DNA from: Candidatus Palauibacter polyketidifaciens
Lineage (GTDB): Bacteria > Gemmatimonadota > Gemmatimonadetes > Palauibacterales > Palauibacteraceae
DNA: 48,686 nt
Direction of reading: 5' to 3'
NCBI RefSeq assembly: GCF_947581785.1
Contig: NZ_CANPVO010000051.1
Coordinates: 1 to 48,686, forward strand
The position numbers and the translations under genes were made by a program. The notes under the pieces are model-generated. The model worked only from the letters and a program-made list of their open reading frames with translations, was not told the DNA's origin and did not search any database. Below, piece by piece: positions 1 through 9,255 of the stretch; positions within the stretch are counted from its first letter, which is position 1; each line of letters begins with the position of its first letter.

Positions 1-55
1 CCGCGAGGGAGGCCGGACGGTGGGCGCCGGGGTCGTCACCGCCATCCACGACTAG
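1..55 (+). CDS. tuf: Elongation factor Tu, C-terminal fragment
   Basis: The window opens inside a frame reading [17 protein letters not shown] and then TAG at 53-55. This matches the conserved EF-Tu C-terminus ([12 protein letters not shown]), and tuf immediately before rpsJ is the classic str-S10 junction. Only 17 residues are visible, so the call rests on this motif and the gene order. The gap to rpsJ is 34 bases, so the two are probably co-transcribed. Confidence 0.88.
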   Translation, partial: REGGRTVGAGVVTAIHD

Positions 56-89
56 CGGAAAGCCCCGGAAAACGAGACGGCGCACAGAT

Positions 90-398
90 ATGGCGCAGAA
101 GATACGGATTCGGCTGAAGGCCTTCGATCCAGCGGTGATCGACCAGACGGCGGCGGACATCGTTCGGACGGCGCAGAAGACCGGTGCGTCCGTCAGCGGG
201 CCGATCCCGCTCCCGACGCGCCGTCAGCTGTTCACGGTCCTGCGGAGCCCGCATGTGGACAAGAAGTCGCGGGAACAGTTCGAACTGAAGACGCACAAGC
301 GGCTCATCGATATCCATGACTCCCGTCCGCAGACGATCGACGCGCTGACGAAGCTGGATCTCGCGGCCGGCGTCGATGTGGAAATCAAAGTCGAGTAG
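90..398 (+). CDS. rpsJ: 30S ribosomal protein S10 (uS10)
   Basis: The 102-residue product begins [14 protein letters not shown] and has normal full length for uS10. It contains the conserved [10 protein letters not shown] loop and the [13 protein letters not shown] segment. uS10 sits in the 30S head and, by known biology, also binds NusB in antitermination. It is the first gene of the S10 operon, and rplC follows after 4 bases. No strong Shine-Dalgarno is visible before the ATG. Confidence 0.98.
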   Translation: MAQKIRIRLKAFDPAVIDQTAADIVRTAQKTGASVSGPIPLPTRRQLFTVLRSPHVDKKSREQFELKTHKRLIDIHDSRPQTIDALTKLDLAAGVDVEIKVE

Positions 399-402
399 CG
401 AG

Positions 403-1026
403 ATGCCCGGGTTGATCGGCCGCAAAATCGGCATGACGCAGATCTTCGACGACGACGGGAAGGCCGTCGGCGTCACGGTGCTGGAAGTCGGACCCTGTCC
501 GGTCGTCCAGATCAAGACCGCCGAGCGCGACGGATACGATGCCGTGCAGCTGGGCTTCGGTCGCGTGAAGGAAGGGCGCGTGCGAAAGCCGACGGCGGGC
601 CACGCCGCGCGCGCCGGACTCGACTACGTACCGCGCGTCCTCGCGGAGTTCGACTTCGAAGGCGAGGAGTTCGAGCTGGGCCAGGAGCTCACGGTCGGCA
701 TGTTCGATGCCGGATCGCGCGTGAACGTGACGGGAACGACCAAGGGCCGCGGGTTCCAGGGCGTCGTGAAGCGGCACGGCTTCGGCGGAGGTCGCGGCTC
801 CCACGGTGGAACGTCCGTTCTCCGGGCCCCCGGCTCGATCGGGGCCGGCACGGACCCGTCCCGTGTCATCAAGGGGCGGAAGATGGCGGGCCGCATGGGG
901 GGAACGCAGCGGACGGCGATGAGCCGGAGGATCATTCGGGTCGACGCCGAAAAGAACCTTCTGATCGTTCAGGGTTCCGTCCCGGGTGGGCGAAACAACC
1001 TCGTCATGGTGAGGCCGGGCCGATGA
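403..1026 (+). CDS. rplC: 50S ribosomal protein L3 (uL3)
   Basis: The product is 207 residues from ATG 403 ([15 protein letters not shown]). The frame is open further upstream to 376, but those codons overlap the end of rpsJ and precede the conserved uL3 N-terminus, so 403 is preferred. The [19 protein letters not shown] stretch is the uL3 extension that reaches towards the peptidyl transferase centre. Its last bases overlap the rplD start (ATGA). Confidence 0.98.
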   Translation: MPGLIGRKIGMTQIFDDDGKAVGVTVLEVGPCPVVQIKTAERDGYDAVQLGFGRVKEGRVRKPTAGHAARAGLDYVPRVLAEFDFEGEEFELGQELTVGMFDAGSRVNVTGTTKGRGFQGVVKRHGFGGGRGSHGGTSVLRAPGSIGAGTDPSRVIKGRKMAGRMGGTQRTAMSRRIIRVDAEKNLLIVQGSVPGGRNNLVMVRPGR

Positions 1027-1658
1027 AAGTCGCGACGTACGGTTCCGACGGCACGGCGGGGGCCGAGCGGGCCCTGCCCGAGACGCCGTTCGACGGCGTG
1101 GTCAACGAAGATGTGCTCCATCAGGTCGTCACCGCCGTGCTGGCGAACCGTCGACAGGGGACCGCATCGACGAAGACCCGCTCGACCGTTCGCGGAGGAT
1201 CGCGGAAGCCCTGGCGGCAGAAGGGGACGGGACGTGCCCGCGCCGGCTCGATCCGTTCGGCGCTGTGGCGCGGCGGCTCGGTCGTCTTCGGCCCGCAGCC
1301 GCGCTCCTATCGCGTGCGCGTGCCGAGGCGGATCCGTCGACTGGCGATCCGTTCGGCACTCAACACGAGAGCCATGAACGGCGACCTCGCGCTCATCGAG
1401 CCTCTGGGTTTCGATCCGCCGAAGACGCGGCACGTCGCGGCCCTGCTGGCCGGCATCGGCCGCGCTTCGGAGAACATCCTCTTCCTGACGGCGGGCCACA
1501 AACCCGACGTCCACCTGTCGGCCAGGAACCTGCCCGGCGTGCGCGTGCTCCCATGGGGAGGGGCGTCGGCGTACGACATCCTCTGGTCCGACCTGGTGCT
1601 CGTCGAGTCGTCGGTCTTCGATGCGGCGGGAGACTCCGCCGGGGAAGGTGAAGCATGA
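1023..1658 (+). CDS. rplD: 50S ribosomal protein L4 (uL4)
   Basis: The 211-residue protein carries the uL4 signature GGSRKPWRQKGTGRARAGS, the basic loop that lines the exit tunnel. Its start codon overlaps the rplC stop and its stop overlaps the rplW start, which indicates translational coupling. In gamma-proteobacteria uL4 autoregulates the S10 operon. No equivalent leader structure was recognised here. Confidence 0.98.
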   Translation: MKVATYGSDGTAGAERALPETPFDGVVNEDVLHQVVTAVLANRRQGTASTKTRSTVRGGSRKPWRQKGTGRARAGSIRSALWRGGSVVFGPQPRSYRVRVPRRIRRLAIRSALNTRAMNGDLALIEPLGFDPPKTRHVAALLAGIGRASENILFLTAGHKPDVHLSARNLPGVRVLPWGGASAYDILWSDLVLVESSVFDAAGDSAGEGEA

Positions 1659-2011
1659 CGCGCGCGCCGAACGAGATCATCCTGCGTCCGCTCTTCACAG
1701 AGAAGACATCTACGAGCCTCCAGTCCGAGGGGACCGACGGGGTGGGACGGCGTCTCCAGGCGCGCATCGACCTCGGCGAGGTGGAGCCCCGTCCGAAATA
1801 CACCTTCGAGGTGGCGCCGGACGCGAACAAGATCGAGATCCGCCGCGCCTTCGAGGCGATCTTCGAGGGAAGGCGGGTCACCTCCGTGCGCACGATGAAC
1901 GTGCGGGGGAAGAAGAAGCGCATGGGGCGCACGATGGGCCGTCGGCCGCACTGGAAGAAGGCGATCATCGAAGTCGCGGACGGTCCCGTCGATGTGCTGG
2001 AGGGAATCTGA
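1655..2011 (+). CDS. rplW: 50S ribosomal protein L23 (uL23)
   Basis: The 118-residue protein has the uL23 core (IILRPLFTEK, then YTFEVAPDANKIEIRRA, then MNVRGKKKRMGR). uL23 forms the tunnel-exit docking site for trigger factor, SRP and SecYEG. It is about 20 residues longer than the usual 95-100. The extra residues form one insertion after TEKTSTSLQ and before KYTFEVAP. The start overlaps rplD by 4 bases, and rplB follows after 3 bases. Confidence 0.97.
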   Translation: MTRAPNEIILRPLFTEKTSTSLQSEGTDGVGRRLQARIDLGEVEPRPKYTFEVAPDANKIEIRRAFEAIFEGRRVTSVRTMNVRGKKKRMGRTMGRRPHWKKAIIEVADGPVDVLEGI

Positions 2012-2014
2012 TCG

Positions 2015-2854
2015 ATGCCGATTCGCAAGTTCAAGCCGGTCACGGCGGCCTCCAGACACCGGAGCGTATCGACTTTCGAGGAGATCACCCGCAGCGAGCC
2101 GGAGCGGTCGCTGACGGAGGGTCTGCCGAAGAAGTCCGGTCGCAACCATCATGGGCATATCACGAGCCGGAGGCGCGGGGGCGGTCACAAGCGGCGTTAT
2201 CGCCGCATCGACTTCAAGCGCAGGAAGGACGGCGTGCCCGGCGTCATCGCGGAGATCGAATACGATCCGAATCGCTCGGCCCGCATCGCGCTCATCCATT
2301 ACGCGGACGGGGAGAAGCGCTACATCCTCCACCCGCGGGGTCTCGGTGTCGGTGACACCATCCTCTCCGGGTCCGGGGTCGACCCGAACGTGGGCAACTG
2401 CCTGCCGCTGGGCGAGGTTCCGCTCGGGACGGTCGTACACGGCGTGGAACTCGCCCCCGGCAAGGGCGCGCAGCTCGCTCGCTCGGCCGGCGCGTCAGTC
2501 CAGGTCGTCGCGAAGGAGCGGGGAACGGTCACCTTGCGGCTCCCCAGCACCGAGATGCGCATGGTGCCGGAATCGTGCCGCGCCACGGTGGGGCAGGTCG
2601 GCAACGTCGACCACGAACTCGTTCGAGCCGGGAAGGCGGGCCGCTCGAGGTGGAAGGGCCGGCGGCCCAAGGTGCGCGGCGTAGCGATGAATCCCGTGGA
2701 CCATCCCCTCGGAGGTGGGGAGGGGCGGAGTTCCGGCGGTCGTCCGCCCGTGTCGCCGTGGGGCAAGCCGGAGGGTCGCAAGACGAGGAAGAAGCACAAG
2801 CCGAGCAACAAGCTGATCGTGCGCGGCCGCAAGCGCGGCAGGGCCACGAAGTAG
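2015..2854 (+). CDS. rplB: 50S ribosomal protein L2 (uL2)
   Basis: The product is 279 residues, typical for uL2. It has the N-terminal [17 protein letters not shown], the central [19 protein letters not shown] and the C-terminal [19 protein letters not shown]. The last contains the conserved histidine of the [16 protein letters not shown] motif region, although the second His is replaced (DHPLGGG). uL2 is needed for subunit association and peptidyl transfer. Confidence 0.98.
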   Translation: MPIRKFKPVTAASRHRSVSTFEEITRSEPERSLTEGLPKKSGRNHHGHITSRRRGGGHKRRYRRIDFKRRKDGVPGVIAEIEYDPNRSARIALIHYADGEKRYILHPRGLGVGDTILSGSGVDPNVGNCLPLGEVPLGTVVHGVELAPGKGAQLARSAGASVQVVAKERGTVTLRLPSTEMRMVPESCRATVGQVGNVDHELVRAGKAGRSRWKGRRPKVRGVAMNPVDHPLGGGEGRSSGGRPPVSPWGKPEGRKTRKKHKPSNKLIVRGRKRGRATK

Positions 2855-2868
2855 GAGCGAGAGATCCG

Positions 2869-3153
2869 ATGCCGAGAAGCGTGAAGAAGGGACCGTACAT
2901 CAATGAGAAGCTGCTGATGAAGGTGCAGCGGATGAACGATTCCGGAGACAAGTCGGTCATCAAGACGTGGGCCCGGGCTTCGACCATCAGCCCGGATTTC
3001 GTCGGACACACGCTTGCGGTGCACAACGGCAACAAGTTCATCCCGGTCTACGTGACGGAGAACATGGTGGGGCACAAGCTCGGAGAGTTCGCGACGACGC
3101 GGACGTTCCGCGGGCACGCCGGTTCCGCGCGAGACCGGAGGGGCAGAGTCTGA
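2869..3153 (+). CDS. rpsS: 30S ribosomal protein S19 (uS19)
   Basis: The 94-residue product begins [16 protein letters not shown] at ATG 2869, preceded by GGAGCGAGAG. It contains the uS19 signature [17 protein letters not shown]. The open frame extends further upstream inside rplB, but the conserved N-terminus and ribosome-binding site fix the start here. uS19 pairs with uS13 in the 30S head. Its stop shares one base with the rplV start. Confidence 0.98.
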   Translation: MPRSVKKGPYINEKLLMKVQRMNDSGDKSVIKTWARASTISPDFVGHTLAVHNGNKFIPVYVTENMVGHKLGEFATTRTFRGHAGSARDRRGRV

Positions 3154-3503
3154 TGCAGGCGACAGCCAGGGCGAAGAACCTCGGCATGTCCGCCCGGAAG
3201 ATGCGTCTGGTCATCGACCAGATTCGCGGGCGGGACGTCAACGAGGCCTACGCCATCCTGCAATTCTCGAAGAAGAAGGCGGCGCGCTCGATCGGAAAGC
3301 TGCTCCGTTCGGCCGTCGCCAATGCCGTCTACAGGGCGGACGAGGGCGGGGAGACGCTGGACGTGGACGAACTCTATGTGCGCGAGGCCTACGTGGACGA
3401 AGGCAGGACGCTTCGGCGCTGGCGAGCGCGCGCCTACGGAAGAGCGACCCCTCGGCTCAAGCGGAGCAGTCACGTGACGGTCGTCGTGGACACGAGAGAC
3501 TAA
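3153..3503 (+). CDS. rplV: 50S ribosomal protein L22 (uL22)
   Basis: The product is 116 residues from ATG 3153 ([20 protein letters not shown]), sharing one base with the rpsS stop (TGATG). The conserved C-terminal beta-hairpin region that lines the exit tunnel is present ([20 protein letters not shown]). The end (TAATG) overlaps the rpsC start in the same way. Upstream in-frame codons lie inside rpsS and are not used. Confidence 0.98.
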   Translation: MQATARAKNLGMSARKMRLVIDQIRGRDVNEAYAILQFSKKKAARSIGKLLRSAVANAVYRADEGGETLDVDELYVREAYVDEGRTLRRWRARAYGRATPRLKRSSHVTVVVDTRD

Positions 3504-4192
3504 TGGGCCAGAAGACACACCCGTACGGATTCAGACTCGGCGCGGTCAAGCCGTGGCGGTCGCGCTGGTACGCACAGGGCAAGGAGTTTCCGAAGCTGCT
3601 CGCGGAAGACGAGAAGCTGCGGAAGTACCTGCAGGCGCGGCTCGGTCACGCGGCGATTGCCCAGGTGGAGATCGAGCGCAAGCCGTCGAAGATCGTCGTC
3701 ACGATCCACACGGGTCGCCCCGGCGTCGTCATCGGCAAGCGCGGGGCCGAGGTCGACAAGCTGCGTGACGAACTCGCTCTGCTGACGGACGCGGAAGTTT
3801 CCGTCAATGTCGAGGAGATTCGCCGTCCGGAGACCCAGGCTCAACTCGTGGCGGACAACGTGGCCCACCAGTTGACGCAGCGGATCAGCTTCCGCCGCGC
3901 GATGAAGCGGGCCGTGCAGGCGGCGATGCGAGCGGGTGCCGGCGGCATCCGCATCCAGTGCGGCGGGCGGCTCGGCGGCGCCGAGATCGCGCGCTCGGAG
4001 GGCTATCACGAAGGGCGCGTGCCGCTGCACACGCTGCGTGCGGACATCGACTACGCGGAGCGACAGGCCCGGACGACGTTCGGCACGATCGGCGTGAAGG
4101 TGTGGATCTTCCACGGCGAGATCGTGGAAGACCGCCGTGGTCAGACGTACACCGCGGGCGGGCGCCGCCGCGCGGGTCGTGGGCGAGGATAG
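3503..4192 (+). CDS. rpsC: 30S ribosomal protein S3 (uS3)
   Basis: The 229-residue protein begins [18 protein letters not shown]. It holds a type-2 KH domain with the [13 protein letters not shown]xxG loop and the C-terminal [13 protein letters not shown] motif. uS3 forms the mRNA entry channel with uS4 and uS5. A short basic Gly/Arg tail ends the protein. The start overlaps the rplV stop by one base. Confidence 0.98.
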   Translation: MGQKTHPYGFRLGAVKPWRSRWYAQGKEFPKLLAEDEKLRKYLQARLGHAAIAQVEIERKPSKIVVTIHTGRPGVVIGKRGAEVDKLRDELALLTDAEVSVNVEEIRRPETQAQLVADNVAHQLTQRISFRRAMKRAVQAAMRAGAGGIRIQCGGRLGGAEIARSEGYHEGRVPLHTLRADIDYAERQARTTFGTIGVKVWIFHGEIVEDRRGQTYTAGGRRRAGRGRG

Positions 4193-4198
4193 AGACAC

Positions 4199-4609
4199 AT
4201 GCTGCAACCGAAGCGGATCAAGTACCGGAAACAGCAGAAGGGGCGCATGCGCGGCGCCGCGCATCGCGGCAACAAGGTCTCGTTCGGCGACTACGCGCTT
4301 CAGGCCGTGGAACCGGGCTGGATCACGAACCGTCAGATCGAAGCCGCTCGAGTCGCCATGACGCGGCACATCAAGCGTGGCGGAAAGGTCTGGATCCGCA
4401 TTTTTCCGGACAAGCCGCTCACGCAGAAGCCCGCGGAGACCCGGATGGGGAAGGGTAAGGGGAATCCCGAGTACTGGGTCGCGCCGGTGAAACCGGGTCG
4501 CGTGATGTTCGAGATCGAGGGAGTCGACATCGAACTCGCTCGGCGGGCGATGCAGTTGGCGTCGGCGAAGCTTCCGGTCAAGACACGCTTTCTGGAGCGG
4601 GAGGACTAG
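4199..4609 (+). CDS. rplP: 50S ribosomal protein L16 (uL16)
   Basis: The 136-residue protein begins [17 protein letters not shown]. It has the uL16 motifs [19 protein letters not shown] and [19 protein letters not shown], the latter near the A-site tRNA elbow. It lies 6 bases after rpsC and ends directly before the GTG of rpmC. Confidence 0.98.
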   Translation: MLQPKRIKYRKQQKGRMRGAAHRGNKVSFGDYALQAVEPGWITNRQIEAARVAMTRHIKRGGKVWIRIFPDKPLTQKPAETRMGKGKGNPEYWVAPVKPGRVMFEIEGVDIELARRAMQLASAKLPVKTRFLERED

Positions 4610-4825
4610 GTGTCGCTCGAGGCGATGGAGATTCGCGAATTCACCGACGAGGAACTCGACGAGGAACTCGCCCGCGCGAAAGACGAAATCGCTCGTCTGC
4701 GCTACCGGGCCGCGTTCGAGGAACTTGAGAACCCGTCGCTCCTGAAGACGTTGCGTCGCGAGATCGCGCGACTGAAGACCGTGCAGGTCGAGCGAGCGCG
4801 TAGCGAGGAGAATCAGGTTGGCTGA
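4610..4825 (+). CDS. rpmC: 50S ribosomal protein L29 (uL29)
   Basis: The product is 71 residues of helical coiled structure with the uL29 pattern [20 protein letters not shown]. The GTG at 4610 is preferred because GGGAGG lies 5 bases upstream. A second possible start is ATG 4625 ([11 protein letters not shown]). uL29 sits beside uL23 at the tunnel exit. The 3' end overlaps rpsQ by 8 bases. Confidence 0.95.
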   Translation: MSLEAMEIREFTDEELDEELARAKDEIARLRYRAAFEELENPSLLKTLRREIARLKTVQVERARSEENQVG

Positions 4826-5087
4826 TCAATCGGCGACGAAGGGCCGGCGCAAGGTTCGGGTCGGAACGGTCGTGAGCGACCGCATGGAAAAGACCGTCGT
4901 AGTGTCCGTCGAGCGGCGGCTCGCGCACCCGCTGTACGGCAAGCAGGTGAGCCGCGGGAAACGGTACCAGGCACACGACGAAGAGAACGAATACCGGGTG
5001 GGTGACGTGGTGCGGATCGAAGAGACCCGCCCGCTCTCCAGGCTCAAGCGCTGGCGCGTGCTCGAGCTGGTCCAGCGTCCGGAGTAA
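4818..5087 (+). CDS. rpsQ: 30S ribosomal protein S17 (uS17)
   Basis: The 89-residue OB-fold protein has [19 protein letters not shown] and the motif [26 protein letters not shown] core of uS17. The start is TTG 4818, with GAGGAG about 7 bases upstream and an 8-base overlap with rpmC. It is the last gene of the S10 block, and rplN follows after 15 bases with no visible terminator. Confidence 0.96.
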   Translation: MADQSATKGRRKVRVGTVVSDRMEKTVVVSVERRLAHPLYGKQVSRGKRYQAHDEENEYRVGDVVRIEETRPLSRLKRWRVLELVQRPE

Positions 5088-5102
5088 CGGGGGCACGACG
5101 AG

Positions 5103-5471
5103 ATGATTCAGCAGGAATCGATGGTCCGCATCGCGGACAATTCCGGTGCCCGCCGGGCTCTATGTATTCGAGTCCTCGGGGGGTCGCGCCGCCGGTACGC
5201 CCGCGTGGGCGACGTGATCGTCGCGACGATCAAGGACGCGACCCCGCACGGGAACGTGAAGAAGGGCCAGGTGGTTCGGGCGGTCGTCGTGCGAACGGCA
5301 AAGGAGAGCCGGCGGCGCGACGGCAGTTACATCCGCTTCGATGAGAACGCGGCGGTAATCATCAACGACGCGGGAGAGCCGACCGCCACACGTATCTTCG
5401 GGCCGGTGGCGCGTGAACTGCGCGAGAAGAGATTCATGAAGATCGTGTCGCTTGCCCCCGAAGTGATCTAG
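5103..5471 (+). CDS. rplN: 50S ribosomal protein L14 (uL14)
   Basis: The 122-residue protein begins [20 protein letters not shown], the diagnostic uL14 N-terminus, and ends with [22 protein letters not shown]. uL14 forms intersubunit bridges and binds bL19. It opens the spc block. The 43 bases before rplX contain no recognisable signal. Confidence 0.98.
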   Translation: MIQQESMVRIADNSGARRALCIRVLGGSRRRYARVGDVIVATIKDATPHGNVKKGQVVRAVVVRTAKESRRRDGSYIRFDENAAVIINDAGEPTATRIFGPVARELREKRFMKIVSLAPEVI

Positions 5472-5514
5472 CGGCTGCGGGCCGCGAGGTGTCGCACGAG
5501 GATCTGAACCGACG

Positions 5515-5862
5515 ATGACACGCAAGAAACTGCATATGAGAGCCGGAGACACGGTCCGGGTGATCGCGGGCAACTATGTCGGCGCCCAGGGCCAGGTGCT
5601 GCGCACGATCCCTTCGCGGGGACTCGTCGTGGTGCAGGACGTGAACATGCGCAAGCATCACAAGCGTCCCGTGGCCAACGCGAAGGGCGGGGTCACCGAA
5701 GGCGGCATCGTGACCTACGAAGAGCCGATCAGCGCTTCGAACGTGATGCTCGTGTGTCCCCAGTGCGACGAGCCGTCGCGGATACGCCGCCAGCGCGATG
5801 CTGACGGCACGATCGAGCGGATCTGCAAGCGTTGTGACGACCCCATCCCGACTGCGAGCTAG
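5515..5862 (+). CDS. rplX: 50S ribosomal protein L24 (uL24), zinc-ribbon form
   Basis: The 115-residue product has the KOW motif (MRAGDTVRVIAGNYVGAQG) and the conserved VNMRKHHKRP segment. The C-terminus carries CPQC (C81, C84) and CKRC (C104, C107), consistent with a four-cysteine zinc ribbon. uL24 initiates 50S assembly and lies near the tunnel exit. Confidence 0.97.
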   Translation: MTRKKLHMRAGDTVRVIAGNYVGAQGQVLRTIPSRGLVVVQDVNMRKHHKRPVANAKGGVTEGGIVTYEEPISASNVMLVCPQCDEPSRIRRQRDADGTIERICKRCDDPIPTAS

Positions 5863-5904
5863 CAGCGTGGCTTGGCTACGGGCGACCAGGGACGGCAGAG
5901 AAAG

Positions 5905-6480
5905 ATGAGTTCGGAAAACGGAAAGCCGCGGCTGCGGAAACACTACGAGGACACGGTCCGGGCGAAGCTTGCCGATATCTTCGGCTTCGAGAACCCGCAC
6001 CAGATCCCCAGGCTCGAGAAGATCGTGATCAACGCCGGGCTCGGCGAAGGAAAGGATAATCCGAGGCTGATCGAATCCGCCTCGAACGAGATCGCGGTGA
6101 TCAGCGGCCAGCGGCCCGTAGTGACGCGGGCGCGGAACTCGATCTCGAACTTCGGTCTGCGTGAAGGCATGCCGATCGGTACGATGGTGACGCTTCGCGG
6201 TGCCCGCATGTACGAGTTTCTCGATCGGTTCATCAGTACGGCCGTGCCCCGAATCAGGGACTTCAGGGGGTTCAGGAGCCGGGCGTTCGATGGACGCGGC
6301 AACTATACGGTGGGAATCCGGGAGCAGATGGTCTTCGCGGAAGTCGATTACGACGAGATCGTCAAGATTCACGGGCTCAACATCACGTTTGTCACGACGA
6401 CCAACCGGGACGATGAGGCGCTCGTCCTGCTTCGCGAGATGGGGATGCCGTTTCGCGATGAGGTGCCGGTCGTCATCTAG
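5905..6480 (+). CDS. rplE: 50S ribosomal protein L5 (uL5)
   Basis: The product is 191 residues from ATG 5905 (MSSENGKPRLRKHYEDTV). An in-frame TTG at 5872 would add 11 non-conserved residues and is less likely. Conserved uL5 motifs include IVINAGLGEG and RDFRGFRSRAFDGRGNYT. uL5 binds 5S rRNA and contacts P-site tRNA. rpsN follows after 14 bases. Confidence 0.97.
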   Translation: MSSENGKPRLRKHYEDTVRAKLADIFGFENPHQIPRLEKIVINAGLGEGKDNPRLIESASNEIAVISGQRPVVTRARNSISNFGLREGMPIGTMVTLRGARMYEFLDRFISTAVPRIRDFRGFRSRAFDGRGNYTVGIREQMVFAEVDYDEIVKIHGLNITFVTTTNRDDEALVLLREMGMPFRDEVPVVI

Positions 6481-6494
6481 CGGGAAGAGGCTGA

Positions 6495-6680
6495 ATGGCA
6501 AAGACAGCACTGATCGTGAAGGCGAACCGCAAGCCGAAGTTCAGTTCGCGCAGGGTGCGGCGCTGCTATCGCTGCGGCCGGCCCCGCGCCTACATGAGGA
6601 AGTTCGGTTTGTGCCGGATCTGTTTCCGGGAGCAGGCGCTCCGCGGAGAGATACCGGGCGTTCGGAAAGCGAGTTGGTGA
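6495..6680 (+). CDS. rpsN: 30S ribosomal protein S14 type Z (uS14, zinc form)
   Basis: The 61-residue short form of uS14 has C24, C27, C40 and C43 in CYRC and CRIC pairs, which bind zinc. It ends with the standard [11 protein letters not shown]. It is often named rpsZ or rpsN type Z. It lies in the normal spc-operon position between rplE and rpsH. The TGA ends one base before the rpsH start. Confidence 0.98.
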   Translation: MAKTALIVKANRKPKFSSRRVRRCYRCGRPRAYMRKFGLCRICFREQALRGEIPGVRKASW

Positions 6681-6681
6681 G

Positions 6682-7080
6682 ATGAGCATGACCGATCCGA
6701 TCGCGGACATGCTGACGCGCATCCGCAACGCCGGCCGGGCCGGCCACCGGCGCGTCGACATCCCGCTCTCGAAGATCAAGATCGAGATCGCCAGGATCCT
6801 GGCGGAGAACCACTTCGTTCGCGGCTACAAGGTGCTGGACGACGACCGGCACGGCCGTCTGCGCGTGTATCTCAAGTACACGTCGGACGAGCGGCCGGTG
6901 ATTCGACTGCTCGAACGCGTGTCGAAACCCGGCCTCAGGAAGTACGTCGACGCGAACTCGATCCCCAAGGTTCGGGCCGGGATGGGGATCGCGATCATGT
7001 CGACATCGAACGGATTGATGACGGACCGTGACGCCCGTCGGCAGCACGTCGGCGGGGAGATCATCGCGAGAATCTACTAG
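6682..7080 (+). CDS. rpsH: 30S ribosomal protein S8 (uS8)
   Basis: The 132-residue protein begins MSMTDPIADMLTRIRNAG. A second ATG at 6688 is possible. The C-terminal uS8 core reads GIAIMSTSNGLMTDRDARR. uS8 binds the central domain of 16S rRNA and is a known autoregulator of the spc operon in E. coli. Confidence 0.98.
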   Translation: MSMTDPIADMLTRIRNAGRAGHRRVDIPLSKIKIEIARILAENHFVRGYKVLDDDRHGRLRVYLKYTSDERPVIRLLERVSKPGLRKYVDANSIPKVRAGMGIAIMSTSNGLMTDRDARRQHVGGEIIARIY

Positions 7081-7133
7081 CGGGGCTGCCGGGAGTCGGT
7101 GCCGGCGGTCGCCCCCGCGAGGGAGCAGATAGC

Positions 7134-7676
7134 GTGTCGAGAATCGGAAAGCTGCCAATCCCCGTGCCGGACGGCGTCGAGGTGAGGATCGATGGCGCGC
7201 ATGTGACGGTGAAGGGCCCTCGGGGTGCGCTCGAGCGGTCGTTCGACCCCGATATGGAGATCACGCAGTCCGAGGGTGCGGTGTCCGTGAAGCGTGCCTC
7301 CGATGAGGCGCGGCACCGGGCTCTGCACGGACTCACGCGGTCCCTGATCGCCAACATGGTCACGGGCGTATCCCAGGGGTACGAGAAGCGCCTGGAGATC
7401 CACGGCGTCGGGTACCGGGCGGAACAGAAGGGCGACAGCGTCGTGTTCAGCGTCGGGTACAGCCATACGGTCACCGTCGAGCCGCCGGAGGGCATCACGT
7501 TGGGCGTCGAGTCACCGACGCTGGTCAAGGTGTCGGGGAACGACAAGGAGAAGGTCGGGCAGATGGCGGCGGAGATCCGCGCGATCAGACCGCCCGAACC
7601 CTACAAGGGGAAGGGAATCCGTTACGTGGGCGAGTACGTGCGCCGCAAGGCCGGCAAGGCGACGGCGACAGCCTGA
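7134..7676 (+). CDS. rplF: 50S ribosomal protein L6 (uL6)
   Basis: The 180-residue protein starts at GTG 7134 (MSRIGKLPIPVPDGVEV) and has two uL6 repeats. It ends with RPPEPYKGKGIRYVGEYVRR, the conserved C-terminal signature. uL6 lies near the factor-binding site. The 53-base gap from rpsH contains no clear signal apart from GAGGGAG upstream of the start. Confidence 0.98.
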   Translation: MSRIGKLPIPVPDGVEVRIDGAHVTVKGPRGALERSFDPDMEITQSEGAVSVKRASDEARHRALHGLTRSLIANMVTGVSQGYEKRLEIHGVGYRAEQKGDSVVFSVGYSHTVTVEPPEGITLGVESPTLVKVSGNDKEKVGQMAAEIRAIRPPEPYKGKGIRYVGEYVRRKAGKATATA

Positions 7677-7702
7677 GCGGCAGACCAGACAGAGGGAAGA
7701 CG

Positions 7703-8080
7703 ATGGACATCAGGGGGCGGACGAAACAGAGGCATCGACTGCGGAGGCGTCGACACGCCCGGATCAAGAAGAAGATCCGGGGAACGGCCGGCCGGCCGCG
7801 TCTCGTTGTGTTCCGAAGTCTGCGGCATCTCGAGGGCCAACTGGTGGACGACGATCGGGGCGTTACGCTGCTCGGCGTCTCGACACTTGCCGGCGCGGAC
7901 GGCGATGCCGGGGAACGCTCCGGCAAGGTCGCCGACGCTTATCTTGCGGGCAGGACACTTGCGGAGAAGGCGGTCGCGGCCGACGTGGGCGAGATCGTGT
8001 TCGACCGCGGCGGGTATCCCTATCACGGCCGCGTTCGGGCATTTGCCGAAGGCGCCCGCGACGGCGGTCTCCGCTTCTAA
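7703..8080 (+). CDS. rplR: 50S ribosomal protein L18 (uL18)
   Basis: The 125-residue protein has a basic N-terminus (RRRRHARIKKKIRGTAGRPR) and the C-terminal VFDRGGYPYHGRVRAFAEGA motif that binds 5S rRNA. Length and position between rplF and rpsE are standard. Confidence 0.98.
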   Translation: MDIRGRTKQRHRLRRRRHARIKKKIRGTAGRPRLVVFRSLRHLEGQLVDDDRGVTLLGVSTLAGADGDAGERSGKVADAYLAGRTLAEKAVAADVGEIVFDRGGYPYHGRVRAFAEGARDGGLRF

Positions 8081-8092
8081 CGAGAGGGCTCC

Positions 8093-8614
8093 ATGGCAAG
8101 AGGAGGAAAACGGCGCGACGACGGTGACAACTTCAAGGAGAACGTCATCTTCATCAATCGCGTCTCGAAGGTCGTAAAAGGCGGCCGTCGCTTTTCGTTC
8201 ACCGCGCTCGTGGCGGTCGGTGACGGGCAGGGCCGTGTCGGCATGGCTCTGGGCAAGGCGAACGAGGTTGCCGAGGCGATCCGCAAGGGATTCGAGCAGG
8301 CGCGTCAGGCCATGGTCGTCGTGCCGATCGTGAACGGGACCATCCCTCACGAAATCCTCGGGCGCCACGGCGCGGGCCGGGTGCTGCTCAAGCCCGCCGG
8401 TCCGGGAACCGGCGTCATCGCCGGCGGTCCGGTCCGGGCGGTACTCGAGTGCGCCGGCGTGCAGGACATCCTCACGAAGAGCCTCGGCACGAACAATCCT
8501 CTCAACATCGTTCGCGCCACGATGAGCGGACTGCAGGATCTGGTCACGCCGGAGCAGGTTGCAGCCGAACGCGGGGTGGATGTCGCCACGATCCGGGAGG
8601 CCATGCGTGGGTGA
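8093..8614 (+). CDS. rpsE: 30S ribosomal protein S5 (uS5)
   Basis: The 173-residue protein contains the double-stranded RNA-binding fold with [20 protein letters not shown] and the conserved GHGKANEV-like segment [17 protein letters not shown]. uS5 affects mRNA helicase activity and decoding accuracy. The C-terminus overlaps the rpmD start by 8 bases. Confidence 0.98.
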   Translation: MARGGKRRDDGDNFKENVIFINRVSKVVKGGRRFSFTALVAVGDGQGRVGMALGKANEVAEAIRKGFEQARQAMVVVPIVNGTIPHEILGRHGAGRVLLKPAGPGTGVIAGGPVRAVLECAGVQDILTKSLGTNNPLNIVRATMSGLQDLVTPEQVAAERGVDVATIREAMRG

Positions 8615-8801
8615 GCGGCTGAGGATTCGTCAGGTGAAGAGCGGTCTCGGAGCGCAGCGCAAGCAGCGCGACACGCTTCGCGCCCTCGGCCTCAGGCACC
8701 ACCAGGACCAGGTGGTGCAGCCGGACAACCGCGCGATACGCGGGATGATCCACGCGGTGGCGCATCTCGTCGAAGTCGAGGAGGTCGGACAAGATGGCTG
8801 A
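8607..8801 (+). CDS. rpmD: 50S ribosomal protein L30 (uL30)
   Basis: The product is 64 residues from GTG 8607, with GGGAGG 6 bases upstream inside rpsE. The sequence [19 protein letters not shown] and the later [16 protein letters not shown] match uL30. An open frame with an earlier ATG at 8559 would lie fully inside rpsE and is not credible. The end overlaps rplO by 8 bases. Confidence 0.95.
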   Translation: MGERLRIRQVKSGLGAQRKQRDTLRALGLRHHQDQVVQPDNRAIRGMIHAVAHLVEVEEVGQDG

Positions 8802-9252
8802 ACGCGAGCGGATCGGGCTCGACAATCTCTCCCCGCCCCGCGGTTCGAAGTCCTCCGCGAAACGTCGCGGTCGCGGTCACGGATCCGGGCTGGGCAAGAC
8901 GTCGGGACGCGGTCACAAGGGCCAGAAGTCGCGAAGCGGTGCGTCGATTCCGGCGTGGTTCGAGGGTGGCCAGATGCCCCTCTACCGGCGTACGCCCAAG
9001 CGGGGGTTCAAGCCACACCGGCGAACCGAGTGGCACATCGTCAACCTCTCGGAACTGGACCGCGTGGAGGGCAGCGGGATCGATCCCGGCACGCTTCGGG
9101 CGAGCGGCGTCATCCGCGGCACGGATCGTCCCGTGAAGATCCTCGGACGCGGGGACGTCGGGCGGGCGGTCGATGTGCGCGCGCACGCCTTCAGCGCATC
9201 GGCCCGCGAGAAGATCGAGGCGGCCGGCGGCACCGCCCGGGTCATCGAGTAA
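8794..9252 (+). CDS. rplO: 50S ribosomal protein L15 (uL15)
   Basis: The 152-residue protein begins [18 protein letters not shown]. It has the glycine-rich RRGRGHGSGLGKTSGRGHKG region typical of uL15 and FEGGQMPLYRRTPKRGF. It is a late 50S assembly protein. secY follows after 3 bases. Confidence 0.98.
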   Translation: MAERERIGLDNLSPPRGSKSSAKRRGRGHGSGLGKTSGRGHKGQKSRSGASIPAWFEGGQMPLYRRTPKRGFKPHRRTEWHIVNLSELDRVEGSGIDPGTLRASGVIRGTDRPVKILGRGDVGRAVDVRAHAFSASAREKIEAAGGTARVIE

Positions 9253-9255
9253 GGG

